NCBI GenBank assembly: GCA_948144175.1
Contig: CANXME010000812.1
Span: 434,001-498,000 of the forward strand
DNA length: 64,000 nt
Direction of reading: 5' to 3'
DNA from: Closterium sp. NIES-65
Lineage: Eukaryota; Streptophyta; Zygnematophyceae; Desmidiales; Closteriaceae
A program made the position numbers and the translations under genes. The notes beneath the pieces are model-generated. The model saw only the letters and a list, made by a program, of their open reading frames with translations, did no database searches and had not been told where the DNA came from. Shown here one piece after another: positions 9,301 to 19,914 of this stretch (position 1 is the stretch's first letter; each line of letters begins with the position of its first letter).

Positions 9301-12223
9301 CCCCTCAGGGTCGTGCCCCTTCAGGTGTGTCCCAGGTAGACGCAGTCGAGCCTGTCGAGGTCACTTGTGACTCTGGTGCTGCTGGGGGTGCTGAGCCTTG
9401 GGGTGCTGGACCTGGGGGTGCGGAGTCTGGGGGTGCTGAGCCTTGGGGTACTGCGTCTGGGGGTGCTGAGCCTGGGGGTACTGAGCCTGGGGGTACTGAG
9501 CCTGGGGGTGCTGAGCTTGGGGTTGCTACGCCTGGGGGTGCTGAGCCTGGAGGTGCTACGCCTGGGGGTGCTGAGCCTGGAGGTGCTACGCCTGGGGGTG
9601 CTGGGAGTGGAGGTGCTCCGCCTGAAGGTTCTTCGGGTGCTTCTTCTCGCCGGGAGCCACTCTCTCCAGAGGAGCTGCGCGAGTGGATTGCCCGGCGCTG
9701 GCGCCGTACTACTGGTGCTGGAGGTTCTTCGGCTGCTGAGGGTGCTGCGGTCGCGGGTCCCGCAGGTGCTCGTACTGGGAGTACTGGAGCTGCTAGGCCT
9801 ACGGGTTCGACTGGAGCTGGTGCTGCTGAGGGTGTTGGCGCTGAGACTACCGCTGGCGGTCCTAGTGGGGGTGCTCCTGGTGCTGCAGGAGGTGCTGCTG
9901 GAGCAGGTGCTCTTGCTGAGGGTACTGGTGCTGTCCCTGCTGCTTCTGGCGTCGTCACGCGGCCTCGTCCGTACTTTGTTCCACTCCTGCAGCAGGTTCT
10001 TGGTCTTCCTCCTTCTACTGGTCCCCCTCCTCCCTTAGAGTGTCCACAGCCTGTCCCGTCACGGTCACAGCTACAGCCTGCCTTCCCTCTGCCTGCTCCT
10101 TCTCCATACGCTGGTCCTACTTGAGATCTTACTGAGCGTCGTGAGCCTACGTCTCGTCCTGCGTCGCCTGTTAGAGCTGCTCGCGCTAGTGGTCGCAGTT
10201 CGCGCCAGCGTCCTCCTCCTGTCCCTGGCACGCACCGGATGTCTCTGCGTCCGTCTACTGCTCCTCTGCGTGCCCCTTTGCCTTCCCCTCCTGAGTCCTC
10301 TCTTCCTGCACTTGCTGACCCTGAGTCGGACTCTCTTCGCACTGCCAGTCCTACTGTCACGCGTCTCCTTGCTACTGTTGTCACTGACCCTTCTTTCGAG
10401 TCTACTGCTGCGTCTGCTCTCGTTACTGAGCTCGTCGACTTTGCTGCTCGCTGTCGCTTAGACTACGCTGCTAGTCTTGTCGCTGAGTCTAAGTCTGTCT
10501 GTCCTCCGTCCGTCGGGGGTGAGTGTGCCCTTGGCACGGACGTCCTTGAGGACAGGCAGGAGGAGTTCCAGTGTCTGGCAGCTGCTTCACCTCATCTCGT
10601 GTCCGTACTTCTTACCCCTGAGGGAGACCCGGATGCACTTGACATCCCGACTCCGCGCTCTAACGCGGAGGCGATAGAGGGTCCCTACTCCTCTCAGTGG
10701 CAGGCAGCTATGGATACAGAGATGGCTTCCTGGAAGTCCACAGGCACCTACGTTGACGCTGTCCCCCCTCCTGGGGCGAACATCGTCAGTGGCATGTGGA
10801 TCTTCAGGGTGAAGCGGCCGCCGGGTTCTCCGCCTGTCTTCAAGGCGCGTTACGTGGCTCGTGGCTTCAGTCAGCGGCAGGGAGTTGACTACTTTCAGAC
10901 CTTCTCCCCACCCCCGAAGATGACCACTCTTCGGGTACTGCTGCACATTGCTGCTCAACGTGACTACGAGCTCCACTCTCTCGACTTCAGCACAGCTTTC
11001 TTGCAGGGCAGCTTGCACGAGAGATCTGGCTGCGCCGCCCACCTGGCTTCACTGGGTCTTTCCCTCCTGGTACCCAGTGGAGTCTCCGGCGTCCAGTCTA
11101 CGGTCTCCGCCAGGCGCCACGTGAGTGGCACGACACAGTGAGGACTACGCTTGCGGCTCTTGGGTTTGCTCCTTCTACTGCCGACCCGTCGCTGTTTCTG
11201 CGCACCGACACCTCTCTGCCGCCGTTCTACATCCTCGTGTACGTCGACGACTTGGTCTTTGCCACACCTGACACTGCTGGACTCGCCTACGTGAAGTCCG
11301 AGCTGCAGAAGCGACACACGTGCACAGACCTGGGTGAACTGCGCAACTACCTTGGCTTGCAGATCACCCGGGACAGAGCACGCCGCACCATTACCCTGAG
11401 TCAGTCACACATGGTGCAGCAGGTCCTTCACCGCTTCGGCTTCACGTACTCCTCGCCTCAGGCCAATCCTCTGCCTACTCGCCACTCACTCTCAGCTCTG
11501 CCTTCGGATGAGTCCGTAGAGTCGAGTGGCCCGTATCCAGAGCTTGTTGGCTGCCTCATGTACCTGATGACCTGCACACGACCTGACCTTGCATACCCTC
11601 TTAGCATTCTTGCACGCTATGTTGCTCCTGGGAGACACCGACCAGAGCACATGGCTGCAGCGAAGAGGGTGTTGCGCTACTTGTGCAGTACGTCGGGCAT
11701 GGGGCTAGTGCTTGGAGGGCGGAGTCCAGTGGTCCTCACTGGGCACGCGGACGCTTCTTGGGCTGACGACCAGGCTACGCAGCGGTCGTCACAGGGTTAC
11801 ACCTTCAGCCTTGGTTCCGGCTCTGTTTCGTGGCGGGCTACTCGCTCGTCTTCTGTTCTCGGCTCCAGTTGTGAGGCTGAGATCTACTATGGGGCTATGG
11901 CTGCTCAGGAGCTTCGCTGGCTCACCTACCTGCTGACTGACCTTGGAGAGCCGCCTCGTTCTCCTCCAGTGCTGTACGTAGACAACAAGGCCATGCTGGC
12001 CTTGTGTCGAGAGCAGCGCCTGGAGCACAGAACGAAGCACATTGCTCTCCGCTACTTTCTTGCTCGTGAGCTGCAGAAGCGTGGTCAGTTGCGACTTGTT
12101 TACGTGGCCTCTGAGGCCAACACTGCTGATGTTTTCACCAAGGCACTTCCGCCTTGTGATCATCAGCGCTTCTGCACTCAGCTGGGTCTTGTCCCTGTCT
12201 TGCCTCACTTGCTCACCCCTTGA
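6311..12223 (+). pseudogene. Copia A gag-pol region
   Basis: Gag begins at the ATG at 6311 (MATPSVLAFDAEGRAIDF), with a UBN2-type capsid region to about 6950. A polyglycine tract (about 7095-7340) is followed by an unusual knuckle of the form CX13CX3HX4C (about 7470-7545). Protease DSGAS lies at about 7860; the pre-integrase HHRLGHPS near 8330; and the integrase core (LHMDVWGP, DDYSRY, HSDRGGEF, QQNGIAERH) at 8520-8880. A Gly/Ala/Glu/Pro repeat linker spans about 9390-9640. RT (GMWIFRVKRPPG, YVDDL) covers 10690-11480 and RNase H (YVDNKAM, LADVFTKAL-like end) 11560-12223. It is a fossil with a few breaks; the RNase H end is natural, about 220 bp before the 3' LTR. Confidence 0.8.
7095..7340 (+). 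repeat. Polyglycine-coding GGN tract in copia A gag
   Basis: GGTGGAGGC-type triplets encode about 80 residues, nearly all Gly with scattered Ser and Ala. Equivalent tracts lie in copia E (27860-28100) and copia C (42330-42540); copia H has shorter ones plus Gln-rich blocks. Confidence 0.85.
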
Positions 12224-12441
12224 CCTTGCTTGTACTCTTACATATATATATATATATACCTGCTCTTGCTTGTTTAGCCTTATATATATATGTGTACTCC
12301 TGCATGTGAACTGGCCTTGTGGCCTTGACCTTGTGCTCGGACTGTGTGGTGACTTTGTGATCCACCCTGAGCTTGCTTTGCGTTGCTTTGCTTGACTGGT
12401 CTTGTGACCCCTTGTTCTCCCCCACTTTGCCTATGGGGGTG

Positions 12442-12569
12442 TGTCAGATATATATGACATAGCTATTGTAGGCTATAGTGGGGTAGCACATATGGGGTAC
12501 AGCTTTCTAGGGTTTGTATTTGTACCCAACTTTCACTTAGTCATCACCATTCTCGTTCAACATTTCTCA
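12442..12569 (+). repeat. 3' LTR of copia A
   Basis: 128 bp from TGTCAGATATATATG to CATTTCTCA, after the purine tract GGGGGTG. It differs strongly from the 5' LTR at 4861-4994. The following TGTGTAGCTGG continues copia D integrase-region sequence, and the same D site is uninterrupted at 33051-33070. Confidence 0.85.
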
Positions 12570-14331
12570 TGTGTAGCTGGGGAGAGTTGCATCCTCGGGA
12601 TAAGCTGCTTCGTCTCCTGCTTCTGGATCAGGTATGAAGTTGGGTCCTACTCGTTCTGCTTCATCGGTGTTGACTCTTGCAGGTGTAACGTAACCAGTGT
12701 CGGCGAAGTGATAATAGACTTCGGCATTGATGTTGTCGCGTGCGTTTTCGTCGTCCATCGGGACATCTATCGAACAGTAGGGAAGTGGTCCGGCTTCTTC
12801 CGAAGCTCCGTCCACGTTCTGCTCATCCCAGTCGGCTTCGTCTGTTGCCGAAGCGAAGGCTTGGTCACCATGAAATCCACTTGTGGGGTCTCGGTCTTCT
12901 TCCAGGTTGGCAAGGTATGTTGGGAGGGTGAGTCGTTCGTAGAAAATCACGTCACGTGCCGCTACTGTTTCCTTTGAGTGGATGGCGAAAATCTTCCATG
13001 TGTTGTAATGTTTTTCGATGCCCAGGTGTACTCCCTACTATGCTCGTTGAGAGAATCGGCCGGCTCGTGCAGCTGGGGGTCGGTACTGTGCCATGCATCC
13101 GAACACTCGTAACATTTTTGTGCTGCCCAACTTTCCTGTCCATAGCAGGTGCGGTGATGCGTTGTTCGGGAGAGATGATGTTGAGAGCAAGTTGTGGAGC
13201 ATGACATCCTGGTCCATCGCCTCGGGCCACTGGTGGTTGGGTAGCCGCATGCCACGCAACAGTTTGCGCATGGTGTTCTGAAGAGTCCTGTTCATTCTTT
13301 CTGCCTCGCCTTGCTGTTGATGGGCGTAGGGAAGGGAGATGAGCCTTTTGATGCCTCTTTCCGCCAGGTAGTCCTTGAAATTTTGTAACTGATATTCCCC
13401 TCCCCCCTCTGACTAGAAGCTTTTCAGCTTCATTCCTGATTCTCGTTCTGCTGCTGGAAGCCAAGTGGCGAAAGCGTCGAGGGCCATGTCGCGTCTCGGG
13501 AGGTTGAAGTGCCAGACGTATCGTATGGCGGCGTCGATGAACGAGATGACGTAGTTATAAGCTCCTTGTCCGGGTTCACGGTAATGAAGTAAATCTATGT
13601 ACACCTTTTCCAGTGGTGTGTACGCTGGTGCGCTCGGGTTGTGGTGAGAGACGAACGGCTGGTGTGGAAAGTCGGCTTCGGGGTAGGCAAAACACGTTCC
13701 GCCAACTCGTTGAAGTTCTCTGCCGTCGGGTAGAAGTAGTGAGTCTTTGTCAAGGACGCCTGCTCGGATCGTGTTATTTAACGTTGTGTTGCTTGGGTAT
13801 CCCATTCTTGCGTGCCAGATGTCTTCACCAGCGCAATGTCCGGGCGAGCGCCTGTATAAGTCGTAGTTGGAATAAAAGCCGGCGGTGAATTTGGCGCTTC
13901 TGTGGACTTCTCGTGGAGTGGGAGTTAGCTGTTGAGCAGGAGTCGATGGAGTATTGTCAATTTGAGCTGGTGCCGTTGAAGGACCTGTAAATGGTGTCGT
14001 AGTCAGTGTTGCCTCTTCTGCTGCTGGTGTTGGCTCTGCTGCTGCCGGTATTGTCTCTGCTGCTGCCGGTGCTGTCTCTGCTGCTGCCGGTGTTGTCTCT
14101 GCTGCTGCCGATGTTGTCTCGACTGCTGCCGATGTTGTCTCTGCTGCTGCCAGTTGTTGTATTGTCGCTAATGCTCTTGTTCATTCAGCCTCAGGTATGG
14201 TATTCGAATACCAGAAATCGTCGGGGCGGAAGTCGGAGTGGAGGTCCGGCGGATGTGTCCAGGAAGTGAAGGTGACGATTCCGTCGCTGTCAGCGGTGCC
14301 TTGATCTGGAATGAAGTCGAGGACGAAGACG
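12570..14331 (-). pseudogene. Copia D integrase region, duplicate copy
   Basis: On the minus strand this reads a pre-integrase segment (DIWHARMGYPS) and an integrase core fragment (DLLHYREPGQGAYNYV, LPRRDMALDAF) followed by its C-terminal half (RKLLRGMRLPNHQWPEA). It is the second copy of 33058-34819. An Ala/Glu/Thr-rich or Ser/Asn-rich low-complexity stretch lies near 14000-14160. It is broken in several places, and plus-strand open frames over it are antisense shadows. The right end AGACG (14327-14331) is the target of copia C. Confidence 0.7.
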
Positions 14332-14654
14332 TGTGAAAGAACGAGGAATGAATGCACTAGGAAACACGTGGGTACAAGTAGTAAAACCTAAAAGTGTTGT
14401 ACCCCATATTATCTACCCCACTACAGCCTACACAGACTATAGCATATAAGCTTGACACACCCCCATAGGCAAAGTGGGGGAGAACAAAAGGTCACAAGAC
14501 CATTCAAGCAAAGCACAGTAAGCTCAGGGTGGATCACAACGTCACCACACATTCCGAGCACAAGTTCAAGGCCATAAGGCCAGTTCACATGCAAGATCAT
14601 ATATAAAGGAAAACAAGCAAGTGCAGGTATAGATAGATCAAAGTACAAGCAAGG

Positions 14655-17600
14655 TCAAGAAGTGAGTAAGTGAGGCCAAGTAGGCACAAGACCTAGCATC
14701 GTACAAAAGCGCTGATGATCACAAGGCGGAAGTGCCTTGGTAAAGATATCAGCAGTGTTGGCCTCGGAGGCCACGTAAGCAAGGCGCAGCTGACCACGCT
14801 GCTGCAGCTCACGAGCAAGGAAGTAGCGAAGAGCAATGTGCTTCATTCTGTGCTCCAGTCTGTGCTCCCGACACAAGGACAGCATGGCCTTGTTGTCTAC
14901 GTACAGAATTGGAGGAGAACGAGGCGGCTCTCCTAGGTCAATCAGTAGGTAGGTGAGCCAGCGTAGCTCCTGTGCAGCCATGGCCCCTGCGTAGATCTCA
15001 GCCTCACAGCTGGAGCCGAGAACAGAAGACGAGCGGGTAGACCGCCACGAAACAGAGCCGGAACCAGGGCTGAAGGTGTAACCCTGTGACGACCGCTGCG
15101 TAGCCTGGTCGTCAACCCAAGAAGCGTCTGCGTGACCAGTGAGGACCACTAAACGCCGCCCTCCAAGCACTAGCCCCATGCCTGACGTACTACACAAGTA
15201 GCGCAACACCCTCTTCGCTGCAGCCATGTGCTCTGGTCGGTGTCTACCAGGAGCAACATAGCGTGCGAGAATGCTAAGAGGGTATGCAAGGTCAGGTCGA
15301 GTGCAGGTCATCACGTACATGAGGCAGCCAACAAGCTCTGGGTACGGGCCACTCGGCTCTACGGACTCATCCGAAGGCAGAGCTGAGAGCGAGTGGCGAG
15401 TAGACAGAGGAGTGGCCTGAGGCAAGGAGTACGTGAAGTCGAAGCGCTAAAGAACCTGCTGCACCATGTGTGATTGAGTCAGGGTAATGGTGCGCTGTGC
15501 TCTGTCCCGGGTGATCTGCAAGCCAAGGTAGCTGCGCAGTTCACCCACGTCTGTGCACGTGTGTCTCTTCTGCAGCTCAGACTTCACGTGGGCTAGTCCA
15601 GCAGTGTCAGCAGTGGCAAAGACCAAGTCGTCGACGTACACGAGGACGTAGAACGGCGGCAAAGAGGTGTCGGTGCGTAGAAACAGCGACGGGTCGGCGG
15701 TAGAAGGAGCAAACCCAAGAGCCGCAAGTGTAGTCCTAAGTGTGTCGTGCCACTCACGGGGCGCCTGGCGGAGACCGTAGACTGGCCGCCGGAGGCTCCA
15801 CTGGGTACTAGGAGGAAACGACCCAGTGAAGCCAGGTGGGCGGCGCAGCCAGATCTCCTCGTGCAGGCTACCCTGTAGGAAAGCTGTGCTGAAGTCAAGA
15901 GAGTGAAGCTCGTAGTCGCGCTGAGCGGCTATGTGCAGCAGCACCCGAAGAGTAGTCATCTTCAGGGTGGGAGAGAAGGTCTGAAAGTAGTCAACTCCCT
16001 GCCGCTGACTAAAGCCTCGAGCAACGTAACGCGCCTTGAAGAAAGGCGGAGAACCCGGCGGCCGCTTCACCCTGAAAATCCACATGCCACTGACGATGTT
16101 CGCCCCAGGTGGGGGAACCTCGTCGACGTAGGTGCCTGTGGACTTCCAGGAATCCATCTCTGCATCCATGGCTGACTGCCATGTCAGAATGTTATCTTTG
16201 TTCTCTAGCCTGCAATGGGGTACTCTATAGCGAGTACAACCCCTTAGGGTTTCCTATATGTATCTTGTTGCTTGCTAGTGCATCTCCCCTTTTGCCTAAA
16301 CTATTCTTGCCTAGCTAGGAAAGACCTAGCTATGGCTCTTACTTCTAACTACCTATTCTCGTTCACATCTTCTCATGGTTATCAGAGCAGTAAGCTCCTG
16401 GCCTGTGGGCCCCCACCACACTCCTTGCGCTGCAACTGCTACTCTCCCTTTTCTGCCCGCCGTGCGCCCCGAGGCGCGCGGCGGTTCTCTTCCCGCCGTG
16501 TGCCCCGAGGCGCGCGGCGGGTTACTGCCCTGTCACGCCGCGCGCCGCTCCCGGGAGGCGCTGCGACGGGCGACGGGGACCTCCGCGTCGCCCCCCGTCG
16601 CCCGTCGTGGCCTGCGCGCGGCCCGTACAGCCTGCGCGCGGCACGTACGGGCCACGCCAGACCCGTCCGCGGCCCGTACGGGCTACGCCAGGCCCGCGCG
16701 CGGCCCGTACGGGCTGCGCCAGGCCCGCGCGCGGCCCGTACGGGCTGCGCCAGGCCCACGCGCGGCTCGGGCCGCCTGCGCGCGGCTCGGGCGGCTGTGC
16801 CAGGCCCGTGGGCGGCCCTTTCCTCGCTGCCCCTGCCCTCCCTGCTGTCCCCCATGCTTCTACTGGCGCCCCACCCCTCCTACAGCCCGTTCTCCTGAAT
16901 TAGGGTTTGGGGGTGAGGGGTATGGGGGTGAAGCCACTGTGTGCCGTTCCCTGCTCCTCCTCCTCCTCCGTCTCCTTGTGCTGCAGCTGCCGCTGAGGGG
17001 GGGTGGACTTGTTGGAGCCGGTGGAGTGGTACTAAGGGGGGGTGAAGGGGGAGTGGAGCTAGGGGTGTAGCAGCGGGTGTGTGTCAGGGGGAGTGGGATA
17101 GTTTGGGGAAGCTGAATGGAGGTTGCCGTCGTGTCGCCAGCAGCACCTGTAGTCCGGGGAGTTGCTCCGGTAGCCCAGTCGTAGCCACCTGTGCCAGTCG
17201 CCCGTGGGTCCGTTGCTCGTCTGCCGCTACTTAAGCCGCGGGGCCAGTTACTCCAGTAGTCCGGAGCGTTGTTCCGGTAGCCACTGTGCCAATGTGCCTC
17301 CTGTTGCCCGTGTGTCTGCAGCTTCAGCCATCGCCTCCTATCTCCTCTCCTCTCACTCCCTCTCCTCCTCCTCACTTGCCCGTTGTAACTACCACTAGCT
17401 TTGCTCATAATTGTGAACATTAAACTATTTCTTCTTGAACTTGTGCTCAGAATGTGTGGTGACATTGTGATCCACCCTGAGCTTGTTCTGTTTTGCTTGC
17501 TCTGCTGATTACACCCCACTTTGGCTATGGGGGTGTGTCAGAATGTTATCTTTGTTCTCTAGCCTGCAGTGGGGTACTCTATAGCAAGTACAACCCCTTA

Positions 17601-18787
17601 GGGTTTCCTATATGTATCCTGTTGCTTGCTAGTGCATCTCCCCTTTTGCCTAAACTATTCTTGCCTAGCTAGGAAAGACCTAGCCATGGCTCCTACTTCT
17701 AACTACCTATTCTCGTTCACATCTTCTCATGCCACTGTGAGGAGTAGGGACCCTCGATCGCCTCAGCGTACGATCGAGGAGTCGGGATGTCTGGTGCATC
17801 CGGGTCTCCCTCAGGGGCAATCATCATGGACACGAGATGAGCCAAAGCAGCAGCAAAACACTGGAACTCCTCCTGCCTGTCCTCAAGGTCTTCCGTGCTA
17901 AGAGCACACTCACCCCCGACGGACGGAGGATAGACAGACGCAGACTCAGCAACAAGACTAGCGCCGTAGTCTAGACGACAGCGAGCAGCAAAGTCGACAA
18001 GCTCAGCAACTAGGGCAGACGGAGTAGTGGACGAAAAGGAAGGGTCAATGACAACAGTAGCCAGAAGACGCGTGACAATAGGACTGGCAGCACAAAGAGA
18101 GTCAGACGCCGGGTCAGCAAGAGCAGAAAGAGAGGACTCTGAAGGAAACGGCAACGGGACACGCAGTGGAGCAGTGGAAGGACGCAGTGCCATCTGGTGC
18201 GTGCCTGGGACTGCTGGAGGACGCTGACGCGGAACACGACGATCAGTGCGAGCAGCACGAACAGGCGACGCGGGACAAAACGCAGGCTCACGACGCTCAG
18301 CAAGACCTCTTGTAGGACCAGTGTAGGGAGGAGCAGGGAGTGGGGGGGCGGGCTGTAACTGCGACTCGGACTGGACAGGCGGTGGACACGCTAAGGAAGG
18401 AGCAGGACCAGTAGAGGGCGGAAGACCAAGAACCTGCTCAAGGAGCGGAACGAAGTACGGCCGTGGCCGCATAGCACCTCCAGAACCATCAGGGACAGCA
18501 CCAGCACCCCCACCGGCAGCACCAGCACCAGTAGTACCGCCAGCTGCAGCACCGCCAACTCCAGCACCCTCAGAAGCACCAGCGCCAGCAGCACCTCCAG
18601 CGCCAACACCCCTTGCAGCTCCAGCTCCGTCCGGACCACCGGAAGACTCAACACCCACAGCTCTAGCACCTCCAGCAGCACCTACTCCAGAAGCACCGCC
18701 AGCAGCTCCAGCTCCACCAGCAGCTCCAGCACCACTAGCAGCTCCAGCACAAGGAGCTCCCCCAGGCCAGCAGCTCTAGTACCTCCA
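14655..18787 (-). pseudogene. RT, RNase H and linker of copia C, duplicate copy
   Basis: RNase H (YVDNKAMLSLC, ADIFTKALPPCDHQRF) occupies about 14655-15425 and RT (GMWIFRVKRPPG, STAFLQGSLH, VYVDDLVFA) about 15447-16169. The Gly/Ala-rich and Pro/Ser-rich segment before RT lies at 17735-18787. The whole is split by the 16182-17729 insertion. It is a fossil with a few breaks, matching 35143-37600. Confidence 0.75.
16182..17729 (+). mobile_element. Protein-less LTR element (LARD/TRIM-like), TGCCA duplication
   Basis: Two 194-bp LTRs (16182-16375 and 17536-17729; TGTCAGAATG...TCTTCTCA, about five differences) enclose 1160 bp with a primer site TGGTTATCAGAGC at 16376 and a purine tract GGGGGTG before the 3' LTR. 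The element is flanked by TGCCA at 16177-16181 and 17730-17734. The empty site GACTGCCACTGTGAGG survives at about 36661-36676 in the duplicate block. The interior has GC-rich repeats (GCCCGTACGGGCTGCGCC units, 16620-16790) and no gag or pol domain; Arg-rich open frames there look spurious. It must have been moved in trans, presumably by a copia with the same TGTCAGAA LTR start. Confidence 0.88.
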
Positions 18788-18792
18788 GTACG

Positions 18793-19167
18793 TGTCAGTA
18801 GATTTGCACTGTGGATGCCCGATTGATCCTAGAGAGGGTTACAGGCGCGTTCGCCTGGGGGGTTATAGGCGCACTGACCCGCTACTAAAACAAGCCCTTT
18901 TATCCCAATGGTCTAGTGGTTGGGATTCTGACATGGTATCAGAGCGGTCTCGGGTTCGATTCCCGGTGTATGCACATGTAGGCCGTTGCCGCTGTGCTTA
19001 GTCCTGGGCCTCCTAGTGTAGGGGGGTGTCAGTAGATCTGCACTGTGGATGCCCGATTGATCCTAGAGTGGGTTACAGGCGCGTTCGTCTGGGGGGTTAT
19101 GGGCGCACTGACCCGCTACTAAAACAAGCCCTTTTATCCCAATGGTCTAGTGGTTGGGATTCTGACA
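18793..19167 (+). mobile_element. 375-bp TRIM with tRNA-like module, copy 1
   Basis: Two 141-bp LTRs (18793-18933 and 19027-19167; TGTCAGTAGAT...GATTCTGACA) enclose 93 bp. The interior starts with TGGTATCAGAGC (18934-18945), a 12-nt match to the 3' end of plant initiator tRNA-Met, and ends in a purine run GTAGGGGGG. Duplication GTACG lies at 18788-18792 and 19168-19172. It is non-coding. The LTR holds a hairpin AGGCG/CGCCT at 18843-18856. It sits in the linker of copia C; the same insertion is in the duplicate at 37732. The size and parts fit the TRIM class. Confidence 0.9.
18903..18973 (+). promoter_or_regulatory. tRNA-Glu-like A/B-box module across the LTR/primer-site junction
   Basis: The sequence aligns with eukaryotic tRNA-Glu: start TCCCA, A box TGGTCTAGTGG (18909-18919), B box GGTTCGATTCC (18953-18963, an exact consensus match). 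A perfect 5-bp anticodon-type stem TCTGA/TCAGA encloses a 7-nt loop, and the T arm has a TTCGATT loop. The LTR ends at the second base of the anticodon loop and the primer site supplies the rest. The acceptor stem is not paired, so it is not a functional tRNA gene; an internal RNA polymerase III promoter is the likely meaning. Confidence 0.7.
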
Positions 19168-19375
19168 GTACGAGCACCTCCGGGACCCGTGGCACCAACA
19201 TCTTCAGTAGCAGCAGAACCGCCAGCGCCACTAGCACCTCCAGCTGTAGCAGCACGGCTCCAGCGCCGAGCAAACCACTCGCGCAGTTCCTGAGGAGAGG
19301 GGAGCTCCCGCCGGGACGAAGCACCCGAGGGACCCCCAGACACAGCACCGCCAGACGCCACACGAGCAGGCCCAG

Positions 19376-19755
19376 TGTGAGAGTACGACGGCTTATGCCA
19401 GCTATGCTTGCTTGCCTTTACTTTATCATGCTATTTCTAGCATAGGATAATCATATGCATGCATGAATTGCTTGATTTCCTAGGCTAGGTGCTTTCCTAT
19501 ATTTTATTATAGTTATAGCACCGAGCTAGGTTGCGTGCACCGAATTCTGGCCTTTTCGGTTGCCACCGAATTGCCTTCTACCGAATTCGGTAAGGATCTG
19601 TTCGGGACGCTACGCGGCCCGCAGAACCTTCGCGTAACACCTGGTTACGGGGCCTTGTGTCGAGCCTATATATAGCCTCGTGTTGTACCCAGGTGATCAT
19701 TCAATTTCGGCTCAATTCTCATTCTCTTTTCCGAGCTCGATCCTAGATCCTCACA
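19376..19755 (+). repeat. 5' LTR of gypsy element 1
   Basis: 380 bp from TGTGAGAG to CTCACA. It contains TATATATAGCC near 19670, a plausible TATA box, and two ACCGAATT(G/C) words. Nearly identical to the LTR at 38315-38693. Confidence 0.9.
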
Positions 19756-19914
19756 CTTGGTAATCAGAGCCCGTTTACACGGGAAGTTTTTTCGACTGCT
19801 AAAAACCAGTCTTAAAAAAACTGCGGGGGCGACGCAGTCAAACATAGATTTCGGGTACGTAAAACCGGTTCCGTGTTTTTCGCTCCCCCTCGATTCGGTT
19901 TTTTGGACGCGTTG

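Larger units (their letters stand above)
4861..12569 (+). mobile_element. Ty1/copia element A, apparently chimeric
   Basis: 5' LTR 4861-4994 (TGTCAGAACATT...CTTCTCA), primer site TGGTATCGAACAGG from 4995, GC-rich repetitive leader, gag-pol 6311-12223, purine tract CTATGGGGGTG, 3' LTR 12442-12569. All domains are in family order: gag, protease, integrase, RT, RNase H. The two LTRs are clearly dissimilar (about two thirds to three quarters identical by eye) and the flanks do not match (GGTTG left, TGTGT right), unlike every other LTR element in the window. I infer recombination between two A-type elements that lost the DNA between them. A few breaks are present. Confidence 0.75.
14332..19375 (-). 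mobile_element. Left (3') part of copia C, duplicate copy
   Basis: 3' LTR 14332-14457 (TGTGAAAGAACG...CTTGACA, minus orientation) with AGACG on its left exactly as in the whole copy at 34820. Inward follow the purine tract, RNase H and RT (about 14655-16169), and the RT-integrase linker to 19375, where a gypsy element is inserted. Also interrupted by a protein-less LTR element (16182-17729) and a TRIM (18793-19167). Beyond the gypsy the copia sequence continues, but passes into E-type material. Confidence 0.75.

Noticed and set aside
12441-12977. 178-codon plus-strand frame starting in the copia A 3' LTR
   Set aside because: It is antisense to copia D integrase/linker sequence, and the same frame recurs in the duplicate at 33196-33465.
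16272-17070. Arg/Ala/Pro-rich frames inside the protein-less LTR element
   Set aside because: Run through GCCCGTACGGGC-type repeats, overlap in several frames, and have no gag or pol signature.
18903-18973. A genuine tRNA gene
   Set aside because: A and B boxes and two arms are good, but the acceptor strands do not pair, position 33 of the loop would be A, and the sequence recurs inside a transposable element.
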